From the NCBI RefSeq assembly GCF_017741935.1, contig NZ_JAGHMH010000014.1, positions 372,001 to 436,000 on the forward strand: a DNA stretch of 64,000 nt, given 5' to 3'. Positions within the stretch are counted from its first letter, which is position 1; each line of letters starts with the position of its first letter. A model generated the notes under the pieces. That model saw only the letters and a program-made list of their open reading frames with translations, did no database searches and had not been told where the DNA came from. The position numbers and the translations under genes were made by a program. This document shows positions 8,280 through 19,000 of the stretch, in pieces. This DNA comes from Rhizobium sp. 16-449-1b (GTDB taxonomy: Bacteria > Pseudomonadota > Alphaproteobacteria > Rhizobiales > Rhizobiaceae).

Positions 8280-9347
8280 TTGAGCATCGTCGAAACAAAG
8301 ACGGAAGCACGGCCGAAACCCGGCCGTGCTCTTCCTTTTGCGAAGGCTGTGGGCCGTTTTCTGGTCGCCGCCGTCACCACCTATCTCGGCCTTCTGGCCG
8401 TGACCTTCTTCATCGGCCGCGTCGTGCCCATCGATCCGGTGCTCGCCATTCTCGGCGACCGCGCGCCCGCCCACGTGGTTGAGCGCGTGCGGCGCGAAAT
8501 GGGCTTCGACCTGCCGCTCTACCAGCAGTTCTATATCTACCTCAAAGGGATCCTGGCCGGCGATTTCGGCACCTCGGTGCTGACGACCAATCCCGTCATG
8601 GTCGATATCAAGCGCGTTTTCCCGGCAACGATCGAACTCGCCACGCTCGGCACCATCATCGGCTCGGTGATCGGCGTGCCGCTCGGCGTCCTCGCCGCCG
8701 TCAAGCGCGGCAGCTTTGCCGACCAGATCGTTCGCGTCATCGGCCTTATCGGCTATTCCGTGCCGATCTTCTGGCTGTCGCTGATCTCGCTGGTGATCTT
8801 CTACGCCAAGCTGCGCTGGGTCGCCTTCCCCGGCCGCATCGACATCGTCTTCGAATACAGCTTCACGCCGGTCACCGGCTTCTACCTGCTCGACAGCGCC
8901 ATGCAGGGACAGTGGGATGTCTTCTACGACGTCTTCCGCCACATCATTCTGCCAGCCTCGCTGCTCGGCTATTTCTCGCTCGCCTATATCAGCCGCATGA
9001 CCCGCAGCTTCATGCTGAACGAGCTTAGCCAGGAATATGTGGTTGCTGCGCGCGCCAAGGGGCTGTCGGAAACCCGGGTCATCTGGGGCCACGCGCTGCG
9101 CAATGCCGCGGTGCCGCTGGTCACCGTCATCGCGCTGTCCTATGCCGGACTGCTCGAAGGTTCGGTCTTGACCGAAACAGTCTTCTCCTGGCCCGGTATC
9201 GGCCTCTATATCACCAATTCGCTGCAGAATGCCGATATGAACGCCGTGCTTGGCGGCACGATCGTCATCGGCACCGTCTTCATCGGCATCAACCTCTTGT
9301 CTGATCTTCTTTATCGGACCCTCGATCCCAGGACCCGAACCCGATGA
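8280..9347 (+). CDS. ABC transporter permease, DppB/OppB type
   Basis: Inner-membrane subunit, 355 residues, with an N-terminal transmembrane segment (TTYLGLLAVTFFIGR), a periplasmic domain and further helices. The EAA-type cytoplasmic loop that contacts the ATPases is visible in ARAKGLSETRVIWGHALRNA, followed by LLEGSVLTETVFSWPGIG, typical of DppB. Translation starts at a TTG (8280) that has GGCAGGA upstream; no ATG gives a full-length protein. The stop overlaps the next start (ATGA), so the two permeases are translationally coupled and probably form a heterodimer. Confidence 0.93.
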   Translation: MSIVETKTEARPKPGRALPFAKAVGRFLVAAVTTYLGLLAVTFFIGRVVPIDPVLAILGDRAPAHVVERVRREMGFDLPLYQQFYIYLKGILAGDFGTSVLTTNPVMVDIKRVFPATIELATLGTIIGSVIGVPLGVLAAVKRGSFADQIVRVIGLIGYSVPIFWLSLISLVIFYAKLRWVAFPGRIDIVFEYSFTPVTGFYLLDSAMQGQWDVFYDVFRHIILPASLLGYFSLAYISRMTRSFMLNELSQEYVVAARAKGLSETRVIWGHALRNAAVPLVTVIALSYAGLLEGSVLTETVFSWPGIGLYITNSLQNADMNAVLGGTIVIGTVFIGINLLSDLLYRTLDPRTRTR

Positions 9348-10291
9348 GCATGCAAGCAAACGACACTGCAACCAATGTCAGACCGATGACCCGCCGCGAG
9401 TGGTTGCTCTCCGACCGTCCGCAGTCGCGCACGCAAGCCCGTCTAGGCCGCGCCTACGTCACCTGGCGGCAGTTCACCGCCAACCGCCTGGCGGTCGTCG
9501 GTCTCTTCATCATCATCGCGCTGCTCCTGATGGCCGCCTTCGCCGATGTGCTGGCCACGCACTCGCCCGTCGTCGGCGATCTCCGCAACGCCCGCCTTCT
9601 GCCGCCGGGCGCCGAGGGTTATCTTCTCGGCACAGACGACCAGGGCCGCGATATCTATTCGCGCCTGATCTACGGCTCCCGCCTGACGCTGATGGTCGTC
9701 GTCCTCGTCGCCATCATCTCGGCGCCGATCGGCCTTCTGGTCGGCACCGTGTCCGGCTATGCCGGCGGCTGGGTCGATGCTATCCTGATGCGCATCACCG
9801 ACATCTTCCTCGCCTTCCCGAAGCTCGTCCTGGCGCTCGCCTTCGTCGCAGCACTCGGCCCGGGCATCCAGAACGCCATCATCGCCATCGCCATTACCTC
9901 CTGGCCACCATACGCCCGTATCGCGCGCGCCGAGACCCTGACGGTGCGGCGCTCCGACTACATCTCGGCCGTCCGCCTCATGGGCGCGTCGCCGCTGCGT
10001 ATCGTCGTGCGCCATGTCATGCCGCTCTGTATCTCCTCGCTGATCGTGCGCGTCACGCTCGACATGGCGGGCATCATCCTGACGGCGGCGGGCCTCGGCT
10101 TCCTCGGCCTCGGCGCCCAGCCGCCGCTGCCGGAATGGGGCGCGATGATCGCCTCGGGCCGCCGCTTCATCCTCGACCAATGGTGGGTCGCCGCCATGCC
10201 GGGGATCGCCATCCTCGTCGTGAGCCTCGGCTTCAATCTGCTTGGCGACGGCCTGCGCGACGCGCTGGACCCGAAGGAGAGCGGCCAATGA
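9344..10291 (+). CDS. ABC transporter permease, DppC/OppC type
   Basis: Second inner-membrane subunit, 315 residues. It has an N-terminal OppC_N region (TWRQFTANRLAVVGLFII), the LLGTDDQGRDIYSRLIYGSR signature of DppC-like permeases, and the EAA loop AVRLMGASPLRIVVRHVMP ahead of GLGFLGLGAQPPLPEWG. Both ends overlap neighbours by ATGA, which is consistent with stoichiometric synthesis with DppB- and DppD-like subunits. A longer plus-strand frame that crosses this gene is a shadow. Confidence 0.93.
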   Translation: MSMQANDTATNVRPMTRREWLLSDRPQSRTQARLGRAYVTWRQFTANRLAVVGLFIIIALLLMAAFADVLATHSPVVGDLRNARLLPPGAEGYLLGTDDQGRDIYSRLIYGSRLTLMVVVLVAIISAPIGLLVGTVSGYAGGWVDAILMRITDIFLAFPKLVLALAFVAALGPGIQNAIIAIAITSWPPYARIARAETLTVRRSDYISAVRLMGASPLRIVVRHVMPLCISSLIVRVTLDMAGIILTAAGLGFLGLGAQPPLPEWGAMIASGRRFILDQWWVAAMPGIAILVVSLGFNLLGDGLRDALDPKESGQ

Positions 10292-11121
10292 GCACGCTCC
10301 TCACCGTCAAGAACCTCAAGGTCAGCTACCCCACACGCACCGGCGTCATCGAAGCCGTGCGCGGCGTTTCCTTCACCCTCGGCAAGGAACGCCTGGGCAT
10401 CGTCGGCGAATCCGGCTCCGGCAAGTCGCAGACCGGCCGCGCCATCATGGGGCTGACGCCGCCGCACGGCATCGTCAGTGCCGATACGCTCGACTTCAAC
10501 GGCATCGACCTTCTCTCGGCCTCGGCCAAGGAGCGCCGGCAACTGCGCGGCAAGCGCATCGCCATGGTGCTGCAGGATCCGAAATATTCGCTCGATCCGG
10601 TCATGACGATCGGCAAGCAGATCTGCGAGACGCTGAGAACCCACGAGAAGATCGGCAAGGGCGAAGCACGCGATCGCGCGATCGCCATGCTGGAAGCCGT
10701 GCAGATCCGCGAGCCGCAGCGCGTCTTCAATCTCTATCCGCATGAAGTTTCGGGCGGCATGGGCCAGCGCGCCATGATCGCCATGATGCTGATCGCAGAT
10801 CCCGAATTGCTGATCGCCGACGAGCCGACCTCGGCGCTCGACGTGACCGTGCAGCTCGACGTTCTCAGGATCATGGACCGTCTGGTGTCCGAGCGCGGCA
10901 TGGGCCTGATTTTCGTGTCCCACGACCTGCGCCTGGTCTCCTCCTTCTGCGACCGCGTCATCGTCATGTATGCCGGCAAGGTCGTCGAGGAACTGAAGGC
11001 CTCCGAGCTCAAGAACGCTCAGCATCCCTATACGCAAGGACTTTTGAACTGCATGCCCCAGATCGGCGAAAACAGGCATCCATTGCCGGTGCTGGACCGC
11101 AAGCCGGAGTGGGCGGCATGA
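10288..11121 (+). CDS. ABC transporter ATP-binding protein, DppD/OppD type
   Basis: 277-residue cytosolic ATPase. Walker A is GESGSGKS (residues 40-47), the signature is VSGGMGQR (a variant of LSGGQ), Walker B is LLIADEP and the H-loop is VSHD. The family-specific tail HPYTQGLLNCMP is present; the protein is shorter than enteric DppD (about 327) because the C-terminal extension is brief. The same reading frame is open back to 9250, but the ATG at 10288 overlaps the preceding stop and starts exactly where the ABC domain begins. It pairs with the next ATPase, whose start it overlaps. Confidence 0.93.
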   Translation: MSTLLTVKNLKVSYPTRTGVIEAVRGVSFTLGKERLGIVGESGSGKSQTGRAIMGLTPPHGIVSADTLDFNGIDLLSASAKERRQLRGKRIAMVLQDPKYSLDPVMTIGKQICETLRTHEKIGKGEARDRAIAMLEAVQIREPQRVFNLYPHEVSGGMGQRAMIAMMLIADPELLIADEPTSALDVTVQLDVLRIMDRLVSERGMGLIFVSHDLRLVSSFCDRVIVMYAGKVVEELKASELKNAQHPYTQGLLNCMPQIGENRHPLPVLDRKPEWAA

Positions 11122-11867
11122 CAGCAGCCCTTTCCGTCGACAATGTCACCGTCATCTACGACCATTTCCACGCGCTGAAGGATGTCAGCGTCGAGATAGC
11201 CGAAGGTCAGTCCTTCGGTCTCGTCGGTGAATCCGGCTCTGGGAAATCCACGCTGCTGCGCGCCGTCGCGGGCCTTGCTCCTGTCAAGAACGGCACGATC
11301 AAGATCCACGGCGATCAGCTCTCGGGCTCCAAGCGCAGCAAGGCCTTCTATCGCAAGGTCCAGATGGTGTTTCAGGACCCCTACGGTTCGCTGCATCCAC
11401 GCCAGACAATCGACCGGCTGCTGCTCGAGCCGCTGGCGATCCACGGCATTTCGGACAGCGATACGCGCATCGCCCGCGCGCTCGATGAGGTCGGCCTCGG
11501 CAACGGCTTCCGGTTCCGCTATCCGCATCAGCTCTCCGGCGGCCAACGCCAGCGCGTCGCCATCGCCCGCGCCCTGATCGTCGAGCCGTCTATCCTGCTG
11601 CTCGACGAGCCGACTTCGGCGCTGGACGCATCCGTGCAGGCCGAAGTGCTGAACCTCTTGGAGCAGGTCAGGCGCGACAGGAAATTGACCTTCGTCATGG
11701 TCAGCCACGATCTCGGCGTCATCACCCACATGTGCGAAAACCTCGCCGTGATGCGCGGTGGCACCGTGGTCGAACGTCTGACGGCCGATCAGCTCGCCAA
11801 GGCCGAGGTTCACGAGGACTACACGAAAAGTTTGATGGTCGCGAGCAAGGGCTTCGTGAAAGTCTGA
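11118..11867 (+). CDS. ABC transporter ATP-binding protein, DppF/OppF type
   Basis: Second ATPase of the importer, 249 residues: Walker A GESGSGKST, Q-loop in QMVFQDPYGSLHPRQT (the DPYGSLHPR stretch is typical of DppF), signature LSGGQRQR, Walker B LLLDEPTSALDAS and switch His in VSHDLG. The ATG at 11118 overlaps the stop of the previous gene; a GTG at 11109 is possible but less likely. This is the last gene of the dipeptidase-importer cluster. A 10-bp inverted repeat lies 40 nt after its stop. It is shorter than enteric DppF (about 330), lacking the C-terminal oligopeptide-specific extension. Confidence 0.92.
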   Translation: MTAALSVDNVTVIYDHFHALKDVSVEIAEGQSFGLVGESGSGKSTLLRAVAGLAPVKNGTIKIHGDQLSGSKRSKAFYRKVQMVFQDPYGSLHPRQTIDRLLLEPLAIHGISDSDTRIARALDEVGLGNGFRFRYPHQLSGGQRQRVAIARALIVEPSILLLDEPTSALDASVQAEVLNLLEQVRRDRKLTFVMVSHDLGVITHMCENLAVMRGGTVVERLTADQLAKAEVHEDYTKSLMVASKGFVKV

Positions 11868-11907
11868 AGCCCAATCTTTTCAAGTAATTGAAATTTTTAA
11901 CAATCGG

Positions 11908-11931
11908 CGGACCGTTAAGAATAACGGTCCG
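11908..11931. repeat. perfect 10-bp inverted repeat with 4-nt loop
   Basis: CGGACCGTTA (11908-11917), AGAA, TAACGGTCCG (11922-11931). It may be the transcription end of the peptide-importer operon, but no T-run follows on either strand. It lies 28 nt upstream of a TTGACA hexamer, so an operator is equally possible. Confidence 0.6.
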
Positions 11932-11958
11932 TTAAAACACGACCAATCGACTAGACTA

Positions 11959-11986
11959 TTGACAGCTGCCTTGCTTCTGTCATGAT
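11959..11986 (+). promoter_or_regulatory. possible sigma-70 promoter for the small gene at 12028
   Basis: A perfect TTGACA (11959-11964), a 16-bp spacer and CATGAT (11981-11986, four of six matches). It is suitably placed for a transcript starting about 35 nt before the small gene at 12028. Confidence 0.4.
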
Positions 11987-12027
11987 TGCGTTAACGGCTG
12001 TTAGCTTTCGTGATCATGGAGATAAAG

Positions 12028-12210
12028 ATGTTCTTTCTCGGCGGCATGACCATGGGTTACTTCGCACCTCCAGCCAAGGCTGCCAAGCGGACAGCTCCGC
12101 TGTTCAAGACGGCAAAGCGGGATCGAAAGATCATTGCGAAGAAGAAGAGCTCCTACAAGGACAGCGCGGTCGAGCGCTCCCTGATCTGGGCCTGGCACAC
12201 CATCTGTTAG
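12028..12210 (+). CDS. small basic protein of unknown function (60 aa)
   Basis: A 60-residue ORF with a strong ribosome binding site (GGAGATAAAG directly before the ATG). It starts MFFLGGMTMGYF, continues with an alanine/lysine-rich stretch (PAKAAKRTAPLFKTAKRDRK) and ends WAWHTIC. It carries about 13 Lys/Arg and is clearly basic in the middle, flanked by hydrophobic ends. I do not recognise a family and infer no function. Upstream in-frame GTG (12010) and ATG (12016) starts lack a ribosome binding site. It is the first of three tiny same-strand genes between the ABC operon and ndvB. Confidence 0.5.
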   Translation: MFFLGGMTMGYFAPPAKAAKRTAPLFKTAKRDRKIIAKKKSSYKDSAVERSLIWAWHTIC

Positions 12211-12347
12211 ACCGTCCCTTTAGGCCGTCCAAGACAAGTCGGATTTTCTCAGCAAGTAACATCTGGTGGAATTTTATCTCTACCATTCAGATAGACTATA
12301 TAAGAAACTGAGCTCTCAATAAGAGCTGAAAACAGGCGGAGGCACAC

Positions 12348-12512
12348 ATGGCAAACTTGGGTATGTCGCATACTCACGCGGACCCCTATCGTTCCGCACG
12401 CTCCAAGAAGCCGGCAACGACGCGTGGTCGTTTGCATCTGGCAGCCAATGCGGCGCTGGTCGTGGCCGCGTTCACCTTTCTCGCAGCCGTCGTCTGCGGC
12501 GTTATCGGTTAG
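12348..12512 (+). CDS. small single-pass membrane protein (54 aa)
   Basis: A 54-residue gene too short for most ORF callers, supported by the best-placed ribosome binding site in this stretch (GGCGGAGG, 7 nt before the ATG). The protein has a polar, basic N-half (HADPYRSARSKKPATTRGR) and one C-terminal transmembrane segment (AALVVAAFTFLAAVVCGVIG). The topology rule predicts the basic N-terminus in the cytosol. A 6-bp hairpin (12311-12327) sits in its leader, and a CTATAT -10-like hexamer is at 12296-12301 without an obvious -35. No known family recognised. Confidence 0.6.
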   Translation: MANLGMSHTHADPYRSARSKKPATTRGRLHLAANAALVVAAFTFLAAVVCGVIG

Positions 12513-12602
12513 AGCACCGAAAACAAACCCTTTTTCACCAGGCACGGAACCAAAAAGGCACACCATCGTTATCTGGTCAGCAACGACTAAATGGAGATGG
12601 CA

Positions 12603-12767
12603 ATGCTTTACTACGCACTCGTATTTCTTGTTGTGGCCCTGATCGCCGGCGTTCTGGGGTTCGGCGGCATCGCAGGCGCGTCAGCATCGATTGCCCAGGT
12701 ACTGTTCTTCATATTCCTGGTGCTGTTTGTTGTATCGCTTGTCGCGCGGCTCATGCGCCGCGTCTAA
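12603..12767 (+). CDS. DUF1328 small membrane protein (YtjA-like)
   Basis: A 54-residue protein ([20 protein letters not shown], then [18 protein letters not shown] and a basic end ARLMRRV). The pattern of two hydrophobic segments around GFGGIAG matches the DUF1328 family of bacterial inner-membrane proteins, whose role is unknown; members are often induced by stress. The ATG has GGAGATGG just upstream. It is followed 17 bp later by a strong terminator, so it is the last gene of this little cluster. Confidence 0.82.
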   Translation: MLYYALVFLVVALIAGVLGFGGIAGASASIAQVLFFIFLVLFVVSLVARLMRRV

Positions 12768-12784
12768 ATCCAGCATAATCAACG

Positions 12785-12815
12785 AAATCCGGCGTCCCAA
12801 AGGCGCCGGATTTTT
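12785..12815 (+). terminator. Rho-independent terminator after the DUF1328 gene
   Basis: Stem AAATCCGGCG (12785-12794), 9-nt loop, stem CGCCGGATTT (12804-12813) running into TTTTT (12811-12815). It isolates the small-gene cluster from ndvB. Confidence 0.9.
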
Positions 12816-13098
12816 CGTGCGTTCGCCACTTGCCGAAACCTCTTGACTTGAATTGTCGCAATAGTGTCCAACTTTCCCGATTGGCTTGGCGGGGAGGCGT
12901 CGTTCAATCTCACCCACCTCTTTACCCGGCTGGTCGCAAGATCAAATCTAAATCGATTCGCATTGCCGTTCGATTGCCACTGCCAATGTTTCCAGTGTGG
13001 CCGCAAAAGACCGGTATTGTTCATGCGGCAGTCATATTTGGCAGTGCACAAGGCAAACCCTACCGACCATAACTTTGTTTGGATCCAGAACCGAACCC

Positions 13099-16000
13099 AT
13101 GTCTATTTCCCCCACGTCTCCGAGCCCGTCCCGCGAGTCCGAAACCAAGCAGATCGATCACAACGACTCGATCCGCGCGACCTATATGTCGATCGAAGAC
13201 ATCAGGGCGATGGGTGCATCCGCAGCCACCTCAGGTGTCAACTCGCTGGTCGCTTTCGCACCCTTCGACTTCTTCGCCCGGCATAAGGAGAACGAGAAGG
13301 AAATCCTGCGCGTCTACCGCACGACGGCGGCGGATGTGGAGGCCGGCGAGACGATTACCCCGGCCGCCGAGTGGCTTCTGGACAACCACTACATCGTCGA
13401 GGAAGCAATCCAGGAAGTCCGCCGCGACTTCCCCAAGCGCTTCTACCGCGAACTGCCGACGATCGATGTGAACGGCACAAAGATTCCGCGCACGCTGGCG
13501 CTTGCCTGGCTCTATGTCGCCCATACGCACAGCACCATCTCGCAGGAAAGCCTGACGGCGCTCGTCGATGGCTTCCAGGAACATGAAACACTGCGGATCG
13601 GCGAGCTCTGGGCGCTGCCTTCGCTGGTGCGCTATGTTCTGGTCGAAAACCTGCGCCGCATCTCGATCCGCGTCGAGCGCAGCCGCCGCATGCGCCGCCG
13701 CGCCAACGAGGCAGCCGACGAGTTGGTGCGCCTGACCGATCCCGCGAAGGCAGCCGAGTATCTGAAGACGCTTGAGCCGCTTGCCGAGGACAATACCTTC
13801 TCGACGCAGTTCCTCTACCGCATGCGCGACGGCTCGCAGACCTCGAGCCTCGCCATCACCTGGCTGGATGAACGCCTCGAGACGCTGGGCCGTGATACCG
13901 AAGCGACGACGATGGCCGAGCACAGCCGTCTCTCCTCCGGCAACGTCACGATGGGCAACATCATTCGCAGCCTGCGCGAGATCGACGACACCGAATGGTC
14001 CGTCTGGGTCGAGCAGGTCAGCCACGTCGACAAGCTGCTCTGGGACAACTCCGACTACGGCCTTCTCGATTCCGGCTCGCGCAACAAGTACCGCAAGCAG
14101 ATCGAAAAGCTCGCCAAGCGCTCCACCATGACCGAAATGGAGATCGCGCAGCTCGCGCTCGACATGACGGATGAAGCCAAGGCATCTGCCGACGAGCAAC
14201 CCCATGAGCCGAACGTTGGCGCATTCCTGGCCGGCGCACAGCGTCCGAAGCTGGAAGCGAGAGCAACCTACAGCCCGACGCTGGTGCAGCATTTCGTTCG
14301 CGCCGTGCGCCGCTTCAACTGGCTGTCGATCGCCGTACCGGTGCTGCTCCTGACCATCCTCGCGATGGTCATCGTCGGCCACTTCATGGCGAGCGCCGGC
14401 ATGGCGCCGATCGCCATCATCCTGCTCCTGATCATGTTCTCGCTGCCGGCATCGGAAGGCGCGACGGGTCTCTTCAACACCGTGCTCTCCTTCTTCGTCA
14501 CGCCGGCGCGCCTCGTCGGCTACGAGTTCAAGGAAGGCATTCCTGAGGACGCACGCACGCTTCTGGTCGTGCCCTGCCTGATCTCGAACCGCGACAGCGT
14601 CGACGAACTCGTCCGCAACATTGAGGTTCACTATCTCGCCAACCCGCGCGGCGAAATCTACTTCGCGCTTCTCAGCGACTGGCCGGACAGCCAAGTCGAG
14701 GAAACGGCCGCCGATCTCGAAGTTCTCGACTACGCTCGCCGCGAAGTCGCCAACCTTTCTGCGCGTTATGCCTATGACGGCAAGACCCGCTTCTACCTCC
14801 TGCACCGCCGCCGCCTATACAATCCGTCGGAAGGCGCATGGATGGGCTGGGAGCGCAAGCGCGGCAAGCTGCACGAGCTGAACCTGCTCCTGCGCGGCGA
14901 CCGCGACACGACCTATCTGCCGGGCGCCAATGTCGTCCCTGAAAACGTGCAGTACGTGATGACACTCGACGCCGATACGCGCCTGATGCGCGACGCCGTC
15001 ACCAAGCTCGTCGGCAAGCTCTATCACCCGACCAACCGCCCCGTGATCAACCCGGAAACCGGCCGCGTCGAGAGCGGCTACGGCGTCCTGCAGCCCCGCG
15101 TGACGCCGTCCCTGACGACAGGCAAGGACGCATCGGTCTTCCAGCGCGTCTTCTCCATCAATCGCGGTCTGGACCCCTATGTCTTCACCGTCTCCGACGT
15201 CTATCAGGACCTCGCGGGCGAAGGCACATTCACCGGCAAGGGCCTCTACCACGTCGACGCCTTCGAAGCGGCCCTGAAGGGACGCATCGAGGAGAACTCG
15301 GTTCTCAGCCACGACCTGCTTGAAGGCTCGATGGCGCGTTGCGCGCTTGTGACCGACCTCGAACTCGTCGAGGACTTCCCGACCCGCTACGAAGTCGAGA
15401 CATCGCGCCAGCATCGCTGGGCGCGTGGCGACTGGCAGCTGCTGCCCTACATGTTCAGCACCAAACACGGTGTCACCGCGCTCGGCCGCTGGAAGATGTT
15501 TGACAACCTGCGCCGCTCGCTGACCCCGATCGCCTGGTTCTTCGCCTCCGTACTTGGCTGGTACTTCATGGATCCGCTCGGCGCCCTGATCTGGCAGATC
15601 GTCCTGATCTTCTGCCTGTTCGTCGCTCCGACGCTGTCGCTGATCAACGGCATCATTCCGCGCACCAGCGATATCGTCGCCCGCGCCCACCTCTATACCG
15701 TCTGGTCCGACATCCGCGCGGCGAACGCGCAGGTGGCGCTCCGCATCGTCTTCATCGCCGACGGCGCATGCATGATGGCTGACGCCATCGGCCGCTCTCT
15801 CTACCGCCTCTTCGTCAGCCACAAGCTGATGCTGCAATGGAAGACCGCAGCCAGCGTCCAGGCCGGCAAGCAGGGCACGATCTGGTCCTATTACAAGGCC
15901 ATGTGGCACGCACCGGTGCTGGCGCTGCTCGGCCTTGCCTTCGCCGTCGTCTCCGGCGACAAGGCCTACCTGGTCGGCATCCCCTTCGTTGCACTCTGGA

Positions 16001-19000
16001 TCCTCTCCCCGCTGGTCGCCTATTACGTCAGCCAGTCGGCCGAGACCGAAGATCGCCTCGAAGTCGCCGAATCCGTATCGAACGATCTGCGAAAGATAGC
16101 CCGCCGCACCTGGCGTTATTTCGACACCTTCACCACGGCCGAACAGAACTACCTGCCGCCGGATAACGTCCAGGAAACGCCGCACGTCATCGTCGCGACC
16201 CGCACGTCCCCGACCAACATCGGCGTCTACCTGCTCTCGGTGGTCTCCGGCCGCCAGTTCGGCTGGTTCTCCTTCGAGGAAACCATTGAGCGCCTCGAAC
16301 AGACGATCGCCACCATCGACAAGATGGACAAGTTCCGTGGTCACCTCTTCAACTGGTACCACACCGATACGCTGGAAACGCTTGGACCGCGCTACGTCTC
16401 CGCCGTCGACAGCGGCAACCTCGCCGGTCACCTGATCGCGATCTCGTCCGCCTGCCGCAACTGGGCCGAAGCCCCGTCCGCGCACATGCAGGGCAGCCTC
16501 GACGGCGTCGGCGACACAGCGGGCATCCTGGCCGAAGTGCTGGCCGACCTGCCGGATGATCGCAAGACCGTACGTCCGCTGCGCCGCCGCCTGGAGGAAC
16601 GTATCATCGGCTTCCAGAACGCGCTCGCCGCCGTCAAGCGCGAGCACGAATTCGCGTCGATCCGCATCATCAACCTCTCGGTTCTTGCCCGCGACATCCA
16701 GAAACTCGCCGCCAACCTCGATCACGAGGTGAAGTCGGCACTCAGCGCCGAGGTCACCCAGTGGGCCGAGGCGCTGGTCAAGGTCTGCGAAGCCCATATC
16801 TCCGACAGCACCTTCGACCTCGCAAACATCGATGCGCTACGTCCGCGCCTGATCGCGCTCCGCGACAAGGCCCGCGATCTGGCCTTCTCGATGGACTTCG
16901 GCTTCCTCTTCCGTCCGGAGCGTCGTCTTCTGTCTATCGGCTACCGCGTCGAAAGCGGCGAACTCGATCAGGCCTGCTACGACCTCTTGGCATCGGAATG
17001 CCGCCTGACAAGCCTCTTCGGTATCGCCAAGGGCGACCTGCCGACCGAACATTGGTACCGTCTAGGCCGCCAGGTCGTGCCGGTCGGCTCGCGCGGCGCG
17101 CTGGTCTCCTGGTCCGGCTCGATGTTCGAATATCTGATGCCACCTCTCGTCATGCAGGAGCGTGGCGGCGGTATCCTCAACCAGACCAACAATCTGGTCG
17201 TGGTAGAGCAGATGAACTACGCCCGCAAGCTGGGCATTCCGTGGGGCATCTCGGAAGCGGCCTTCAACGCCCGCGACCATAACCTCAACTACCAGTACAC
17301 GAACTTCGGCGTGCCGACGCTCGGCCTGAAGCGCGGTCTCGGCCACAACGCCGTCATCGCCCCTTACGCCTCGATCCTCGCCAGCCAGTACAATCCGCCG
17401 GCGGCTATCGAGAACCTCGAACGCCTGCGCAAGCTCGGCGCGCTCGGCAAATACGGCTTCCACGATGCCGTGGACTTCACGCCGACCCGCGTGCCCGAGG
17501 GCAAGACCTGCGCTGTCGTCTACAACTACTATGCCCACCACCATGGCATGTCGATCGCGGCCGTCGCTAACGTCGCCTTCAACGGCCACCTGCGCGAACT
17601 CTTCCACTCCGATCCCGTGATCGAAGCGGCAGAGCTGATGCTGCAGGAAAAGGCGCCGCGCGATATCCCTGTGATGAGCGGCAAGCACGAATCTGACACC
17701 CCGGCCAGCATCCAGGACGACCTGTTGCGTCCGGAGATCCGCAAGATCTATGATCCGGCGGCGCGCGACCGCGAACTCGTCTTCCTCTCCAACGGCCACT
17801 ACTCGATGATGCTGACTGCCACCGGCGCCGGTTACTCGCGCTGGAACGGCCAGTCCGTATCCCGCTGGAAGCCAGATCCGACCGAAGATCGCTGGGGCAC
17901 CTTCATCTTCTTGCGCGACACCGCCACCAACGAATGGTGGTCGGCAACCGCGGAACCGAAGAGCATCGAGGGCGAACAGGTCAAGGTTCTCTTCGCCGAT
18001 GAAAAAGCGGAGTTCACCAAGACCGTTGGCGAGCTCACCAGCGAAGTCGAGGTGATCGTCGCCACCGAGCACGATGCCGAAGGCCGTCGCCTGACGCTGC
18101 TCAACACCGGCACGGAAGACCGCTTCATCGAAGTGACCTCCTATCTCGAACCGGTGCTCACCAATGACGACACCGACAACGCGCATCCGGCTTTCGCCCG
18201 CATGTTCGTGAAGACGGAGATCGGCAAGCGCGGCGACGTCATTCGCGTCGAGCGCAACAAGCGCGACGGAAACGAGCCGAATATCGCGGTCGCGCATCTG
18301 ATCGTCGACAATGCCGGCGCGACGCGCCACACCGAGTTCGAAACCGACCGCCGCAAGTTCCTCGGCCGCGGCCGCAGCCTTGCAAACGCCGCCGCTTTCG
18401 ACCAGGGCGCAACGCTCTCGGGCACCGACGGTTTCACGCTCGATCCGGTGCTGTCGCTGCGCCGCACCGTCCGCGTTCCTGCCGGCAAGAAGGTCAGCGT
18501 CATTTTCTGGACCATCGCCGCGCCATCGCGCAACGAAGTGGACCAAGCAGTCGATCGCTACCGCCACGCCGATGCCTTCAACCACGAGCTCGTCCAGGCC
18601 TGGACGCGCACCCAGGTGCAGATGCGCCATGTTGGCGTCACCTCGCAGCAGGCATCCGCCTTCCAGCATCTCGGCCGCCACCTCGTCTACCCCGACATGT
18701 ATCTGCGTGCAGATACGGCAGCGGTTCAGGCAGGCATGCAGTCGCAGTCCTCGCTCTGGCCACTGGCGATTTCGGGCGATTTCCCGATCTTCACCCTGCG
18801 CATCAACGACGACATGGATCTGGATATCGCAAGGGAAGCCCTGCTGGCACAGGAATATCTGCGCTCGCGCGGCGTCACCGCCGATCTGGTGATCATGAAC
18901 GAGCGTGCGTCCTCCTATGCGCAGGACATGCAGCACGCCGTCGACCAGATGGCCGAAAACGTCCGTCGTCTCGGCCAGGCCGACGGCCTGCGCCAGCACA

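Noticed and set aside
5061..9371. 1436-codon minus-strand frame opposite the DUF1993 region, dipeptidase and importer genes
   Set aside because: It is the antisense shadow of high-GC coding sequence: low-complexity, Asp/Gly/Val/Arg-rich translation, no family motif, while the plus-strand genes carry clear catalytic motifs.
9250..10287. N-terminal extension of the DppD-like ATPase
   Set aside because: The upstream part is an out-of-frame reading of the DppC-like permease. The true start at 10288 overlaps the permease stop.
12843..12871. TTGACT as an ndvB promoter
   Set aside because: No -10 hexamer at an acceptable distance; mentioned in the ndvB entry only as a fragment.
12997..13098. 34-codon N-terminal extension of ndvB
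   Set aside because: No ribosome binding site at 12997, and the family N-terminus begins at 13099.
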